Source: Petunia secreta | Lineage: Eukaryota; Streptophyta; Magnoliopsida; Solanales; Solanaceae | DNA: 64,000 nucleotides | NCBI GenBank assembly: GCA_029990175.1 | Contig: JARKIP010000033.1 | Coordinates: 20,505,001-20,569,000, forward strand | Direction of reading: 5' to 3' | Shown here: piece after piece, positions 34,791 through 47,539 of the stretch | Position numbering within the stretch: the stretch's first letter is position 1 | Layout: the number at the start of each line of letters is the position of its first letter | Program-made: the position numbers and the translations under genes | Notes under the pieces: generated by a model | What the model was told of the DNA's origin: nothing | Database searches by the model: none | Seen by the model: the letters and a program-made list of their open reading frames with translations, nothing else

Positions 34791-35213
34791 AACTAGAAAC
34801 CAAATGCACCGGTGTCATAGTTTTGTATATATCCCAGATTTTCACCCTAAACTTGTCTTCCATGTTTCAATTTTAGCATTTTGCATAAAACTAAAACCAA
34901 ATCAAGTTTTATCAATTTCTAAAATTGAAATTCAAAACCAAATCAAATGATTTTTTCTTGGAAAAATGACCCCTCATAAACATTGACAAAGATTATTCAC
35001 TTTTTATAAATACTTTTTAAAATTTCTTAATTTCTATAGCCATGTTGGTATTTTTTAGCGATTTATTAATTTGTATAAATATTTAAATATTATTTGTTAA
35101 TCCCTTAATTTATAGAATTTGATACTAATCCATATAATTAAGGGACCGAAACTTTCTGTTCTCCCAATCAATTAAATGCTTCCCCGGGCCATATTCCTCT
35201 CCTTTTTTTGTTC

Positions 35214-35259
<46 letters not shown>

Positions 35260-35639
35260 GTTAGTTGAATAAATAGTACGTATGCAATCGATATTGTGTA
35301 TTTAATAAATAAATCTAAGATATTGCACATTTTTAATCGATAACATATATTTTTAATAAATATTGTAATATTTTAAGATATATTAGCTATTTCTCTCTCC
35401 TATTTAAATTTGTTACATATAATAACACATCTCATCCTTTAAGGATGGTTGAAATCCATCATTTTAGAAAAAAAATATTCACTAATTTAAGACAGTAAAT
35501 TTAATAGTAAAGATCTCTTTTATTTTGTATTAATATTGTGGTTAGAAAAAGTTGTGGACAATGAAAAGTAAATATTTAGTTATGGACAGATATATATATT
35601 ATTATTCTTGTTTTTAACTTGCTTTTATGAGGTATTATT
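34791..35639. other. AT-rich DNA with (TA)n microsatellite at 35217-35257
   Basis: No gene is visible. A pure (TA)n run of about 40 bp is at 35217-35257. The rest is very AT-rich. Confidence 0.5.
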
Positions 35640-36063
35640 GGATCTAGTATTTAGATCTATAAAAACATGAACTCTTACATGCACTTTTATCCAATTTACT
35701 TATGTATTAAGAAGATATCTCAACTAATGGCTCTGTGATCTTTCCGGATCTACACTATAAGTAGTGTTCCTGAGTAAAATAGCTAGGTTGCCAAGAAAAA
35801 TTACTCAGTAGGCTTACAGATGGTTATTTATAACCCTTGGGTCATTAGTCAAGATACTCCTTTAAACATAAGCTAATTTAATTTTTGTGTATTAAAGAAA
35901 ACATGTACTTATATTTCTAATTTCTAAATCCGATTCTTCCTCATATTATTGAGTTAAGAATTTGAAAATTATCCTTATGGAACCCATTGGTCTCTAGATC
36001 CAAGAACAGGAAGCATTTAAGTCATTATTGTTTATCGACTAAATTTCTGTGCAGATCTTACTA

Positions 36064-37079
36064 TGGCATTCTTCCATCCTTTCTCCTCCTCCACTAAAAA
36101 TTCTTTTCCTTCCTCTTCTAGATCTACATCCTTCTCTTACTCTTCAAATTCTAAACTCAAAGAAGAGGTTAATTTTACTGATTTACAGCAATCAATTGAT
36201 GATTGAAAAATTCCTAAACATCCCTAGTCTACAATTTATAAGTGTAGATGAAATTTGGCTAGTGACTATCACATTTCAACCATCGAGCAAACTATTCCTC
36301 TTGAGCCAGATCATGAGGACATCAAGCTTTTAAACCCAAAATCTATAGAAAAATATAGAAAAAAGTACAACTATCTCCATTTTGGTTTAGTACAAATTGC
36401 AGCTAAACCTCTTTCTAGAGAAGGACTAGATATATCTCTCCTCCTCTACCTTAGAGATTCTAGATTTCTAGACTTCAATGATTCCCTTCTAGGAATGGCA
36501 GAAACCAGTCTTTGTAATGGACCAATTTATTTTGACTGCTTTCCCAACTTTACTGTATCCCTTAAAGATAGGAATATATTAGACTCCTTGACACTAAATG
36601 TCAAGACATCCGATTATAAAACCAAGACTGGATCTCTTCCCGTTGCAATTATCTATAGAATTCTATACAAAGCTATGAATTCAGCCTTCAATTCTAGAGG
36701 CATGAAAACACTTCATAAAGAAACTATTCTCTTCCAAACATATCTTCAAAGATCCCATTTGTCAGTTCCAAGACCTATATCCTGGAATCGGGTTTCTTTA
36801 CCTCAAAATTGGCTTTTGCAGGATGCTACCCCAGCTCAGAAGCCAGAAAATACTAATGTGTCCCAGATCCAACAGTTTTCTTCAGGATCTGTAACTATTT
36901 CCTTCCGAAGATCTCATAGTCAAAGAGTACCTTCCTCACCTTTAACACAGACTGAGACTCAGTCTGCTAGACACTTTGTCTCTTCATTTCCTTCTAGAAT
37001 CGAAACTGTTAACTTCGAATCTAGGATTCTTCAAGCAGAATACTCAGTGGAAACACCTCTAACTGAAGTTAACTTTTAA
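36064..37079 (+). pseudogene. Pararetroviral movement protein (30K family), open core
   Basis: The frame from about 36255 to the TAA at 37077 is open for 274 codons. It contains the 30K-type core, including the GLVQIAAKPLSREGLD segment near 36400 and a DSLLGMAE/FDCFPNFTVSL region near 36500. A short Ser-rich N-terminal frame at 36064-36205 is in another register and has stops, so the start is lost. Such proteins modify plasmodesmata to let virus pass between cells. The C-terminal part is Ser/Thr-rich. It is the best preserved viral gene here, but it is scored as broken because its start and its junction with the next frame are disrupted. Confidence 0.82.
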
Positions 37080-38950
37080 AGACCTCAGTCTCCTACTTAT
37101 TCATCTCTAGGTGCTGAATTAGCTGTTTTAGAAAAAGATTTCCAAATTGACAAAGAAAAACTCAGGACTGAGTTTTACTCTCCTGAAAACATTTTTAAGA
37201 GAACATGGTTTTTTAACAGCTTTCAAGGAAATGAAAGAAAAATCTTCAAAAAATTTATTATGAATCCTTGAACTCGATTCAAGAGCAAATCAATTTCTTT
37301 GAGTGGTTTGAAGCTTATGCTGAATACCACCATATAGAATTTCATTTTTCCAAATCTATTAATGTTTCAAAAATTTGGAAAACTTCAACTGGAGAAGAAG
37401 TCATCTCCGAACTTCCTCCACTACAAGGATTTTCAACAAATCATGGCAAAACCCAAGTGGTAGCTACTCCTTTCAAATTAAAACATGAAAGTGAAGCTTT
37501 CACAATCAAAGATATTAAAAATATCTTTGAACAAAATAATTATACAAACAAGTATTTATAAACTCTTGGTGAATATTTGATTTCAAAACCATCTTTTTCA
37601 GCATCTACTAGTGCTAAGTCAGTCGAAACATCTTCAATCCCACTATTTAAACCTTATGAGATCCCTAGGACTTTTGCTAGTGAACTCCAGAGTCACCAAT
37701 CTAAAGGTTTCCCTCAACTTTATGACCTTCAATGTAGAATCTCTGAAATAGAGAAAACCTTGGTCGTTCAAGACTCTGCAACTAAAGAGTCTGTAACTAA
37801 GGATGCTTCTATAGGTGTTCTTTGAGAGGTAGACATAGATCAAGAATCACAAACACAGTCTGATCAATTTCTTCACGATCCTTCTCTAGAAGTTGCTCCT
37901 CTTAGAACAGGATCCTCCAACTGGCGACAACCCTAAAAACTCTATTATCCTAGAGCTACCCATCCTGACATGGTTTTAGAAGAAAAACCTAGTGTCATAC
38001 AGAATAACTACAATGCAAACAACATCTATGAATGGAACATAGATGGTTGCTCCGAATACAATATTTTATCCAAATTGCGGCAGATGACTATGGTAGCCAC
38101 TGCATATAAAACTTCTCATAACTGTAGTGACTAGCTTACTACCCATATATTAGTAGCAAGTTTTACAGGTCAACTTAATCAAAAGATCTTCTACAACGTT
38201 AGAATTGATCCAACAGGAGAACCAGTCCTAAAAGACGGCCAAACTATTCCTGATTCGACCAACACCCTAATTTACACCATTATCAAAACTTTCATAGGTA
38301 GTCCAGATATTTTCAGAGAAAGATCTTCTGAAATACTTAACAATCTTAAGTGTAAGGCCCTTTCTGATTTTAGGTGGTATAAAGACTCCTTTCTTACCAG
38401 GATATATGAAAACCAGATGGAAACCTCCCATATTGGAAAGAAAAATTCTTAGATAGCCTGCCTAAGTCCCTTAGAGATTTAGTCAAAGAGGAACTCCAAA
38501 GTCTCTACACTGGTGATATTATTCCTATGAACAAATCACCTATGGTCAGTTTACCAGTCTCATTCAACAAGTTGCTCTCAAAATCTGCCGGCAAGATAAG
38601 ATACTGAGACAATTAGCCAAAGATAGAGCTCAAACTCGCAGAGATTTAGGAAGTTTCTGTGAACAATTTGGTATCCCTCCTTGTGGAAAAAAGCCTCATA
38701 AGAGACGAAAGGCTAAAGATAAGGAGGCCATCCCAAGATATAGACCTTCTGCACCCAAGTACAGGAAAACAAAACCTTCCTACTCCAAAAACAAAGCTCT
38801 ACCAAATAGACCTAAAGCACCAGGTTTCAAATCACCCAATTCTGACAAATGTTACAGATGTCACAAAACTGGGCGTATCGCCAAATACTGCAAATTAGCT
38901 AACAAAGTTAGAAACCTTGAATTAGATGAGTCTATTCTTAACCAAATAGA
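37080..38950 (+). pseudogene. Pararetroviral coat-protein region with altered zinc knuckle
   Basis: Broken frames carry capsid-like sequence, notably the SDFRWYKDSFLTRIYE segment near 38370-38420, followed by a basic region. A zinc knuckle at 38849-38890 has the spacing C-x2-C-x9-C of the CCHC type, but the position that should be His is Arg. There are stops around 37269, 37559, 37823, 38132 and 38451. The capsid gene cannot be expressed as one protein. Confidence 0.75.
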
Positions 38951-39299
38951 ACAACAACTATTAGAAGATAGTGATACTTCTGATATTGCTGATGATGAAC
39001 TTGAACAACAATTCAACCAACTTGAAGATGTTGATGTACAATCATCTTCGTCCGAATCTAGTCAAGAAGACCAAAATAGTCAACCTGAGATTAATGTTCT
39101 CTCTAAAGAACAAGATCTCCTCCTTGAGCTTATTAGTAATCTTGAGAATTCAGACCAAAAGAAACATTACCTAGAGCAGTTCAAACGAACCATAGATAAG
39201 CCTTCCACATCTTCAAGTACCTTTCCAAACCATCCTCAAATAGCTAATACTTACAATATTACTGATATTCTCAATAGATTTTCTTCACAGAAACCCAAG

Positions 39300-41402
39300 A
39301 CTATAACTATCCAGGATCTCCAAACTTAGATAGCACTCCTTAAGGAAGAAATTCGTGAAATTAGAGCAAAACAAGATATAGATCGCCTTGTTCTCCAACA
39401 ACTTTCTACCCAGCCTGAACAGCCTAGACAAATAGAAACCAAACTAGTTGATCAAGAAGATTTTATCAACTACCTCTCTAGACTTTCCATTCAGAAATGG
39501 CATATTAGGGTTACCCTAGTTATCAATAAGTTTCACTTTAGATATTGTCGCCTTATTTGACACAGGTGCAAATCTCAATTGTATACAAGAAGGACTCATA
39601 CCAACAAAATACTTTTAGAAAACCAAAGAAGCCCTTAGAGCAGCCAATGACAAAAAATTAGGAATTAGCTTCAAACTCTCTGATGTTGAAGTTAGAACTT
39701 CCTTAGAAAATTCTTCTTTGTCAATCTCAACTTCTTTCTTGTTAGTAAAAGACCTTACTAACTCAGTCATATTAGGCACCCCTTTTATCCAAGAAATCAT
39801 GCATTTTATGGTCACTAACCAAGGCATCCAAATTGAGTGCATAGGAAATAAGATCCTACTCCCTTTTGATAAACGTCCTATCAAGAAGGTTTTATCTACC
39901 TTAAAACGTAAGGAAGCCCAAATCAATTTCCTCAAAGAAGAAGTAGCATTTCAAAGGCTACATCAATAGCTTCAAGATTCTTCTCTTCAGGCTAAAGTTA
40001 AAACTTTAGAAGCCAAAATCCAGAAGGATCTTTGTGCTGATTTACCAACAGCCTTTTGGAATCGAAAGAAACACATAGTCAGACTTCCTTATGAACCTGA
40101 CTTCAATGAAAAAACCATTCCCACTAAAGCTCATCCTATCCAAATGAATCACGAGTTAACAATCCATTGCCAAAGTGAGATCAAAGATCTTCTTGACAAA
40201 CACATTATCTCTCCCAGTAAATCCCCCGGAGTTGTGCTGCTTTTTATGTTAATCAAAAATCAGAAATTGAATGAGGTGTCCCTCATTTAGTCATTAATTA
40301 CAAACCTTTGAATACAGCTCTTCGTTGGATTAGATACCCTATTCCAAACAAAAGAGATTTACTTTAGCAGCTTTATGCTTCTACTATTTTTTCAAAATTT
40401 GATTTCAAATCGGGTTTTGAAAAATTCAAATTGATCCAAGAGATCGATATAAAACTGCTTTTACTGTTCCATTTGGGCAATACGAATGGAATGTAATGCC
40501 ATTTGGATTAAAAAAATACTCCTTCGGAATTTCAAAGAATTATGAATGACGTTTTAAATCCTTTTTCAAAATTTATTATCGTTTACATTGATGATGTCTT
40601 AGTATTTTCTACTAGCATCGATCAACATTTTAAACATTTAAGACTCTTCTTTAATACCATTAAAGAAAATGGCTTAGTTCTTTCAAAAACTAAATATAGT
40701 CTTTTTCAAATAAATATACGATTTTTAGGTCACAATATCCAACAAGGAACTATTGTCCTTATCCAGAGATCAATTCAGTTTGCTGATAAGTTCTCTGATC
40801 AAATCTTAGATAAAATCCAACTTAAAAGATTTTTAGGTTGTGTTAATTATGTATCTGATTTTATTCCAGGTATTAGCGATCTGCTAAAACTTCTCCATAA
40901 TAGATTGAAAAAGCCTCCTCCTTTATGGACTAATGTTCATACAATATTATCCAGGAAATAAAATTAAAAATTAAACATCTTCCTTATTTATCTCTCCCTG
41001 ATCCTTCTGCATTCAAATTATTGAAAAGATGCATCAGACATTAGTTATGGTGGCATATTAAAACAACAGAAAGATGGCAAAGAACATATCATTGCATTTG
41101 CATCTAAGCATTGGAATAATGCTCAACAAAATTATCCTACAATTAAGAAGGAAATTTTAGCAATTATTTTATGCATTTCTAAATTTCAAGCTGATTTACT
41201 AAACCAAAAATTCCTTTTTAGAATTGATTGCAAAGCTGCCAAATCTGTTTTACAAAAGGATGTACAAAACCTTGCCTCAAAACATATATTTGCCAGATGG
41301 CAAGCTATTTTATCTATTTTTGATTTTGATATAGAATATATTAAAGGGAGCTCAAACTCTATTCCAGATTTTCTCACTCGAGAATTCTTGCAGGGAAGAT
41401 AA
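39300..41402 (+). pseudogene. Pararetroviral protease, reverse transcriptase and RNase H, broken
   Basis: The aspartic-protease active site DTGA is at about 39560. The reverse transcriptase runs from about 40090, with shifts between 40240 and 40540. Its catalytic YIDD is at about 40573-40590, within the open frame 40542-40961. RNase H follows from about 41020 in another frame and ends at the TAA at 41400, after a conserved PDFLTRE-like end. The enzyme would copy pregenomic RNA to DNA. Several stops and shifts abolish it. Confidence 0.87.
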
Positions 41403-41403
41403 C

Positions 41404-43014
41404 ATGCCCAGAAAAAAGAAGGAAGAACTTCCAGCCCTTTCTCATCCGGAGAAAAACAAACAAGACAAAGCTGTCTCCCAATAGCAAATAATTTTAGTTG
41501 CCTCCAAGCAACTCTCAAAGGATGTTGCTGACCCAAGTCAGCCAAGATATCAAACTCCAGCAGACTATGCTATGAAGGAAATACACTCATCATATCTACT
41601 GGGAAAAGCTTAACCAATTTCAATTGAAAGCCCAAAAAAATGGGCAGATTTGGTTGAAGAAGATGAAAATCAACATGCACAGTCATCATCTGACTCCTGG
41701 TCAGATATAGCCTTCTTAAATTGGTGTAAGCTTATGGGAATAAAAGTAACCATAAGCGACCCTAAAATAAGAAAATAATTTATTATGTTTAAAAATATAT
41801 GTTCCACTGTGGCGGCCTCAGGCCACGCATCTTCTTCTTCTTCTTCTTCTTCTTCTTCTTCTTCTTCTTCTTCTTCTTCTTCTTCTTCTTCTTCTGTGGC
41901 TGCTAAAAGCACCACACAAACACCAATGGCGGCCAAAAGTCCCAACACACAGAGCACAAGCACGGTGTATTCAGCACCCAAACATGCACTTTCTTCACCA
42001 GTGCCACAACCAATTTCTTCATACAAAAGTTCCTCCCCTGAGGAACCAACCTACTTTAAAAATGACAATGTCTATCCGCTTACTCAGATTGAGCCAGAAT
42101 TTTGGCATCCAAACCCTCAAGAAGTAGCTAGTCAAATGCTTAGCTCATCAACCAATTTCATACAAGAAACTCCTGACCATACTCATAAATTTTATGAATT
42201 TATCCTTGCAGATACCAAATCTTGCTTATTCAAACCTTACAAGGATAAGCAAACCCAGGCATATGTTACACATACAACGGTGTGGATAATAAAATAATCT
42301 CGCCAAAAGAATGGGGTACACATCCATCCAAATATAAAAAAAATTCCAACCTTTTCGACCGTAATATTTTAATTATGACGACTACAAGGCTGCCTGGATG
42401 AATGCCTTCACTTTTTAAAATCACATTGGAAAACACTCTTGGTTTATCCTTAGGGGTAAACAATTAGTCTCTGAATTTTCTCAGTAGGTTATACATCAAT
42501 GGTGGCCTGTATATGGACACAAAATTGAAATCCTTCCCTATTTAGTTAAGGAAGGATATGAACATTTCATTACCAGGTTCTTTGGTCAACAATAGATACC
42601 TGTACTACTCCAATTTCCCATAAATTTCACATTTCGTGGATCTATTCCAAAAATATTCTTTTCATAAGTCAGATGGAGACAAAGGACTGCCATGGTTAGC
42701 CCTTCAAGGTCACACCAAATGGTATAAGAACTGGAATCCTTCTGAAGCCTATGTTCTGGCTTTAGAAAAATGGTTCCTGGAAAATCCAAAGTATTTTTCT
42801 CCAACAGATGCTGCCCAATACTCATTTTTTCAACAAAAATCAATAGCAGCTGTACAGTTAGCCAGCTCTAGCAATAAAGGAGATTTTATTGAATAAATGG
42901 AATTAATCCTCCAACAACTTAAAGCTGGAGCCTCCAGCCAGAAGTATCAACCATCTTCAGAAGAAGAAAAAGACCAAGAAGAAGACCCTGATTATGACTT
43001 AGCAGAAGAATAAT
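41404..43014 (+). pseudogene. Pararetroviral fourth ORF (inclusion-body/transactivator position), broken
   Basis: An ATG two bases after the RNase H stop opens a frame with a basic start that is soon interrupted. The later parts are at 41785-42297 and 42636-42896 in shifted frames, and an acidic tail ends at 43012. Position and size fit the inclusion-body/translational-transactivator ORF of caulimovirids. I see no sequence motif that proves the function. The segment at 41830-41895 encodes about 22 consecutive Ser residues from a (TCT)n microsatellite, which is probably a late expansion. Confidence 0.65.
41829..41895 (+). repeat. (TCT)n microsatellite inside the viral relic
   Basis: About 22 TCT units form an uninterrupted poly-Ser codon tract. 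On the other strand it reads as poly-Glu. It is likely replication slippage after integration. Confidence 0.95.
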
Positions 43015-43029
43015 CAAAATGCGCAAGTA

Positions 43030-43290
43030 TGACATCAAGGTGTCATCATTTTGAAGCACAAAATTATTACATCAGCATGACAAATCATGACATCAATTAA
43101 TGCTGACATCATCCATGACCTCAGCAAGCATTAGCAAGATAAAGCTGACATCATCCGTGACATCAGCAAGCATTAGCAAGATATTTCATGTATTTTTGCT
43201 ATAAATACCCCCCACTATCACTTGTAAAAAGACAAACCACTTCTACTACATCATTCACAATATCCTCTCTCTCTCTCTCTCTCTAGAATT
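43030..43290 (+). promoter_or_regulatory. Pararetroviral intergenic promoter with tandem repeat
   Basis: Two 42-bp repeats starting ctgacatcatcc at 43103 and 43145 contain tgacatca/tgacctca words, like the TGAC-type as-1 elements of caulimovirid enhancers. A TATA box (ctataaatacc) lies at about 43200, followed by a CT-rich leader with (CT)n at 43265-43284. The arrangement is that of a 35S-type promoter. Activity of this copy is unknown. Confidence 0.7.
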
Positions 43291-44367
43291 GGTTAGAGTT
43301 CTATCCCTCTAGCTTTGTAATATTTTCAATTTTAAATATAATCCTCTTATATTAAATTTTTGTATCAGATATTTATATTGTGAATTTCATGCATATGATC
43401 GATTTTACCGCCTGATTTACTTTACTACACTGCATTTTTTTTGTTTTTTGCATTACATATTACATGTATATATATAAACACCTATATATATAAAAACACC
43501 TTTCTTTCTGTTGAGCCGATTTTTTGTTTGGTTTGATTTTTTCTTTTCTCGTAAATACCCCTATTTGGCATATATAAACATTGACGACAAATAAGTATTT
43601 TCTAGGGGTGTCAATGATTTGGTTCGGTCGGTTAGTTTGAAAATTTTTGACCGTACCAATTTTTCGGTATTCTATTATGGATAACCAAAATATGACTTTT
43701 CAAAACCGTCCCATTCATATCGGTTTTTACTCAGTTCTGTACGGTTCGATTAATTTTGGTATTTTATTCGGTTAATTTCGATACTCCAGCAAAGCAGCAA
43801 CGATACTATCTATCAAACACGATTAAAAAACATAAGCTTTGGAACACCACATGGGATATGTGGAAGCTTCATGGAAGGTATTTAGTTTTGCTCGTGACTT
43901 TTTCACCATAAGTTTTAGTACAATAATTTGATGAACAATCACAATTATAAAAACTACACTTATCATAAATCAAGGAAGGTAACAAGTTTTTCATCCAGAA
44001 GCAAAGCATCAACGATCATCATCACATGGAATTCTCTGAAAAGTCACCTTCAATCTACAAAGAAAAGAATTTGAAGATGTCATTATTTCATAAAATAGAT
44101 TTACTTGATAAATAACTAAAGGATGTGGTTTTAATACTACAAGTGAAAGCCTTGCCCCTAAATTATTCATCAAGATTACTAATGATGGTTCATGCAGAAC
44201 TAGAACAATTTATGGTTGGTGCAGGCTTCAAACAATCTGGAATGAATAAGACAAGCAAAATCATATTAGACATTATAATACTTCACATAAATAATGAAAA
44301 TAACTAAACCAATAAAGAAAAATTTACTACCTTTTTCAATCTCCTCAAACTTTTCAATACTATCCAG

Positions 44368-46805
44368 CTATTCACGTAAATCAATAAGAGTAGACCGCAA
44401 CCAATTTTGTGCACAAATAAGAGCCTCCACAGTTTTAGGAGTTAGAGAACTCCTAAATGAATCAATTACACGACCACCAGTACTAAAGGCGTGTTCACTC
44501 GATATAGTAGACACTGGAATTGCTAGAATATCCTTGGCCAACTTTGAGAGAATGGGAAAGATAGTTTTATTACCTTTCCACCACGCCAATAGATCAAATT
44601 CAGTTTTCCTTTCAAGCAACCCATCATTCAAGTATTTTGCTACCTCGGATGTACTCCCTGTCTTCTTTAATAATTCCATACGCTTTGCAAATTGAGTATC
44701 AAGGAAATCTAAACTTTTAACACATTCATCAATATCCATGCCTTGAGAACCTTCGCTAGGAGTCATATCTTCAAATTTGTCTTGTTCTAATGTGTATAGC
44801 CTTTTATACTCATGATACACCTCATCCAAAGATTCGTCCACACTAGCAATCCTTATTTTTTTTAAGACACTATCACGACCATATATTTCACCAAAGTAAA
44901 ACTCAACATAATTTAATTTGAAGCGTGGATCCAACACAATAGCAACAAACAACAGGTAATTGGTCCTACTGTCAAAAGACCAGTGTTTATCAAATTTATT
45001 CATCATTTTCAATGCCATGTTTCTCATATCATCATCCTTATGAACAGAAAGAGGTCCAATTGCAGAATGAATAGCAACCAATTCACGAAAAAATGTGTTA
45101 GAAGTAGTATATAATGAGCCAGAGAACTTCAATATCACAATATAAAACAACTTTAAAAACTTTGCAAAGCATCTTGCAGCTTGAAAGTTTGCATGATTAT
45201 AAGGGTCAATAATTTTCATATCTCTTTTTTTCTTATTCACATGCTTCTTCCCCCCATCTTTTAATTCTTCACAAAAATTACCAACATTATGGATCTTAGA
45301 AAATCCAATGTTTTTTTAACCTTTTTCTTTATTATTTCTCGCCTCTTTCCTTTCATCACCCGCTCCATTATAACCTCCATCGAAAGTACTTTTTATAATT
45401 CGGGTTATCTAGTTCCATCCTTACAAAAACTTTCTCAAATTTCTCAACATGTTCTAACATTTTATATGTGGAATTTCATCTAGTGTCAATATCAAGACAA
45501 ACAAGATAATTACATGAGATCTTCTCTTTCTCTACATATTTCTTGAATAAAATATACTTGGCAGGAGAAGATCGCACATATCTAATTGCATTTCGGATTC
45601 TAAGTATGGCGTTATTTTGCTCGGCTAAACATTCTTTGACAATTAAATTAACTATGTGGGCAGCACATCTAATATGCATATATTTATTGTCTAGAATAGA
45701 ATCTTTTCACTTGACACACTTCATCAAATAATCAAGGCAAGTGTCATTTGAACTTGCATTATTCACTGTCACTGTAAAAACACTCTCAATTCCCCAATCA
45801 ATTAAACATTCCTCAATGGAACTGGCTATAATCCTTCCTGCGTGGTTCTCAATTAATTGAAAATTTAAAATCCTCTTTTGGTACAACCAATAATCATCAA
45901 TCCAATGTGCTGTAAGACACATATAATTCAAATTTTGAATTGATGTCCATGTATCTATAGTAAGGCACACACAATGCTTTTTAATTATGTTTTTCAGATG
46001 AGATTTCTCTTTAACATACAACTACAAGCAATCTCTTACAACTGTATTTCTTGAAGGAATTATAAATCTTGGTTCCAGTGCTCTACTATATTTCTGAAAC
46101 CTTCCCCTTTCACAATTTTAAATGGCAATTCATCAATAATAATCATGGCAACCAATGCATTTCTAGCTTCCTCCACATTAAGTGGTCTTAGTTTGCCAGC
46201 TTCTTTTCCATCACATTTTTTATCTTTTTCAGTAAAATCTGTTATGTGTTTTTGATTTTTTTCTCTTCTATAAGAATATAATTTACACCGATCTACATGG
46301 TTCTACATGCCCGACGTAGCATTTCTCCCGAAGCGGCAAGTTTTCTTTTACAATAATTACACGTAGCCTTAACTGGTTCACTTCCTTCAATTCTAGTAAA
46401 ATGATGCCAAATTTCTGCTCCTTGATCACTTTTTTTCTTTTGAGGGACTTTTTGGTTAGTTTTCTTTCATTTTCAAGGTGGTCGCGACCATTTCGCGCGG
46501 TTCGGGGTACTTGAGTCAGCCGCCGGTGCCCTCCTCAGTACGAAGAAGGGTGGGTTCCAGAGAGGATTGCGCCAACCAAAGCTTTGACTCTGAGAGTGAG
46601 AGTTGGCGTCAATCTCACCAAAATTCCTGGAGTCCTACGCTACGGCATTCTCACAGAAAGAAAACATGGCTAGTAAATAACTCTTTTGTTATTGTAGAGG
46701 AGGTATACCTGGATTAGAAGCTATTGTAGTATCTTCTGCTTTTCCTTGATCAGATGCATTATGTTGAGAACTTGGATTCTTATCCATAGTATTTAATTGC
46801 TCCAT
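44368..46805 (-). pseudogene. hAT transposase (ZBED/RICESLEEPER-like) relic
   Basis: On the minus strand the start codon is at 46805 (MEQLNTMDKNPSSQH). A BED zinc finger at about 46440-46320 has the segments WHHFTRIEGSEPVKATCNYC and RKLAASG. The central region at 46021-45476 includes CLTIDTWTSIQNLNYMCLTA, with the catalytic-type Asp context, and RCAAHIVNLIVKECL. The C-terminal open block 45240-44368 holds the dimerisation domain, ending with DILAIPVSTISSEHAFSTGG and LTPKTVEALICAQNWL. Stops, frameshifts and a 190-bp insert at 46479-46665 break the gene. It would have catalysed cut-and-paste transposition of the element. Confidence 0.9.
46479..46668. other. GC-rich insert of unknown origin within the hAT relic
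   Basis: From about aaggtggtcgcgaccatttc to agaaagaaaacatggctagt the base composition jumps to roughly half GC, while both flanks are AT-rich hAT transposase sequence. It contains a short open frame on the plus strand but no family I recognise. An organellar or exon-derived fragment is possible. Confidence 0.55.
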
Positions 46806-47230
46806 AGTACAACCTGTTAAAACAATATAAAAATAACATTACTAGTTATAACTAAAGGAAAGAATTGAGATTCTAGTATAATAGCAATGATCTGAAAACA
46901 AGAAATTACTTACACGGCATTTTGGCTTTTTTATATGTTGGTTACAATTTTGTATTTGGAAAAAAAATTAAAGTAAACATCCCAATTTTTCCATAAACTT
47001 TTTCTAATTACGGAAGCATGTTCTTTTTGTTTTATTGCCTAGAGTCCATAATATGCTTTAATTTAAATCACTTTTGATAGATTAAAGGAAGACATCAAAT
47101 TATGAAGCGAAAGAAAACGAATTAATTATCTGTAGGGATGAAGGTTCAACTTCACTAGAAGAATAAGACTAGCCGACAAGGAGTAAAATAATAGGTTTTA
47201 AGAGTGAATTTTTGGTGTTAAAGTTATTAC

Positions 47231-47520
47231 TTACTAGCAGTGACGTACACAGGAATTTTTGTTAGTGGTGTTGGAATATAGCTTTAAAAAAAGTACGGCT
47301 CTACCAGTCTTGAGATTTGAATCCTGGACTCTGTAATTTAAATGCATGCGGTTATACCAACTCAACTACTATTCCTATTATTGCATTAATGTCATTCTCT
47401 ATTTTTATAGGTAATTTTCTGCTTTAGGTTAATATTATATATACATATTTAACAAAAAAATTGGATTCAGCGGTATCGGATAACACCCGTCAGGCATGAG
47501 TCCCTGCTTACTAGGCTTAG
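47231..47520. repeat. hAT-type MITE-like fragment
   Basis: The start cagtgacgtacacaggaatt resembles the cagtggcgtagccagaattt termini of Solanaceae hAT MITEs, and the complement of such an end is seen at 60206-60225. The right terminus is not clear. There is no coding content. Confidence 0.4.
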
Positions 47521-47539
47521 GCTTTGTATAATCTTAAGG

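Larger units (their letters stand above)
35640..43400 (+). mobile_element. Endogenous pararetrovirus (Caulimoviridae), degenerate
   Basis: On the plus strand the order is movement protein, coat protein with zinc knuckle, aspartic protease, reverse transcriptase, RNase H, a fourth ORF, then an intergenic promoter. This is the gene order of plant pararetroviruses. No integrase and no LTRs are present, which separates it from gypsy elements. The length from movement protein to promoter, about 7.3 kb, is close to one viral genome. General character suggests a solendovirus-type relative (tobacco-vein-clearing-virus-like), but genus is an inference. Stops and frameshifts affect every ORF except the movement-protein core, so the copy is a fossil. 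The outer boundaries are approximate. Confidence 0.88.

Noticed and set aside
36064..43014. A functional, inducible viral copy
   Set aside because: Multiple stops and frameshifts in coat protein, protease-RT and fourth ORF, and an altered zinc knuckle; it is a fossil.
46478..46717. 79-codon plus-strand frame in the hAT relic
   Set aside because: It spans the GC-rich insert and its flank; no family recognised, so it is reported only as an insert of unknown origin.
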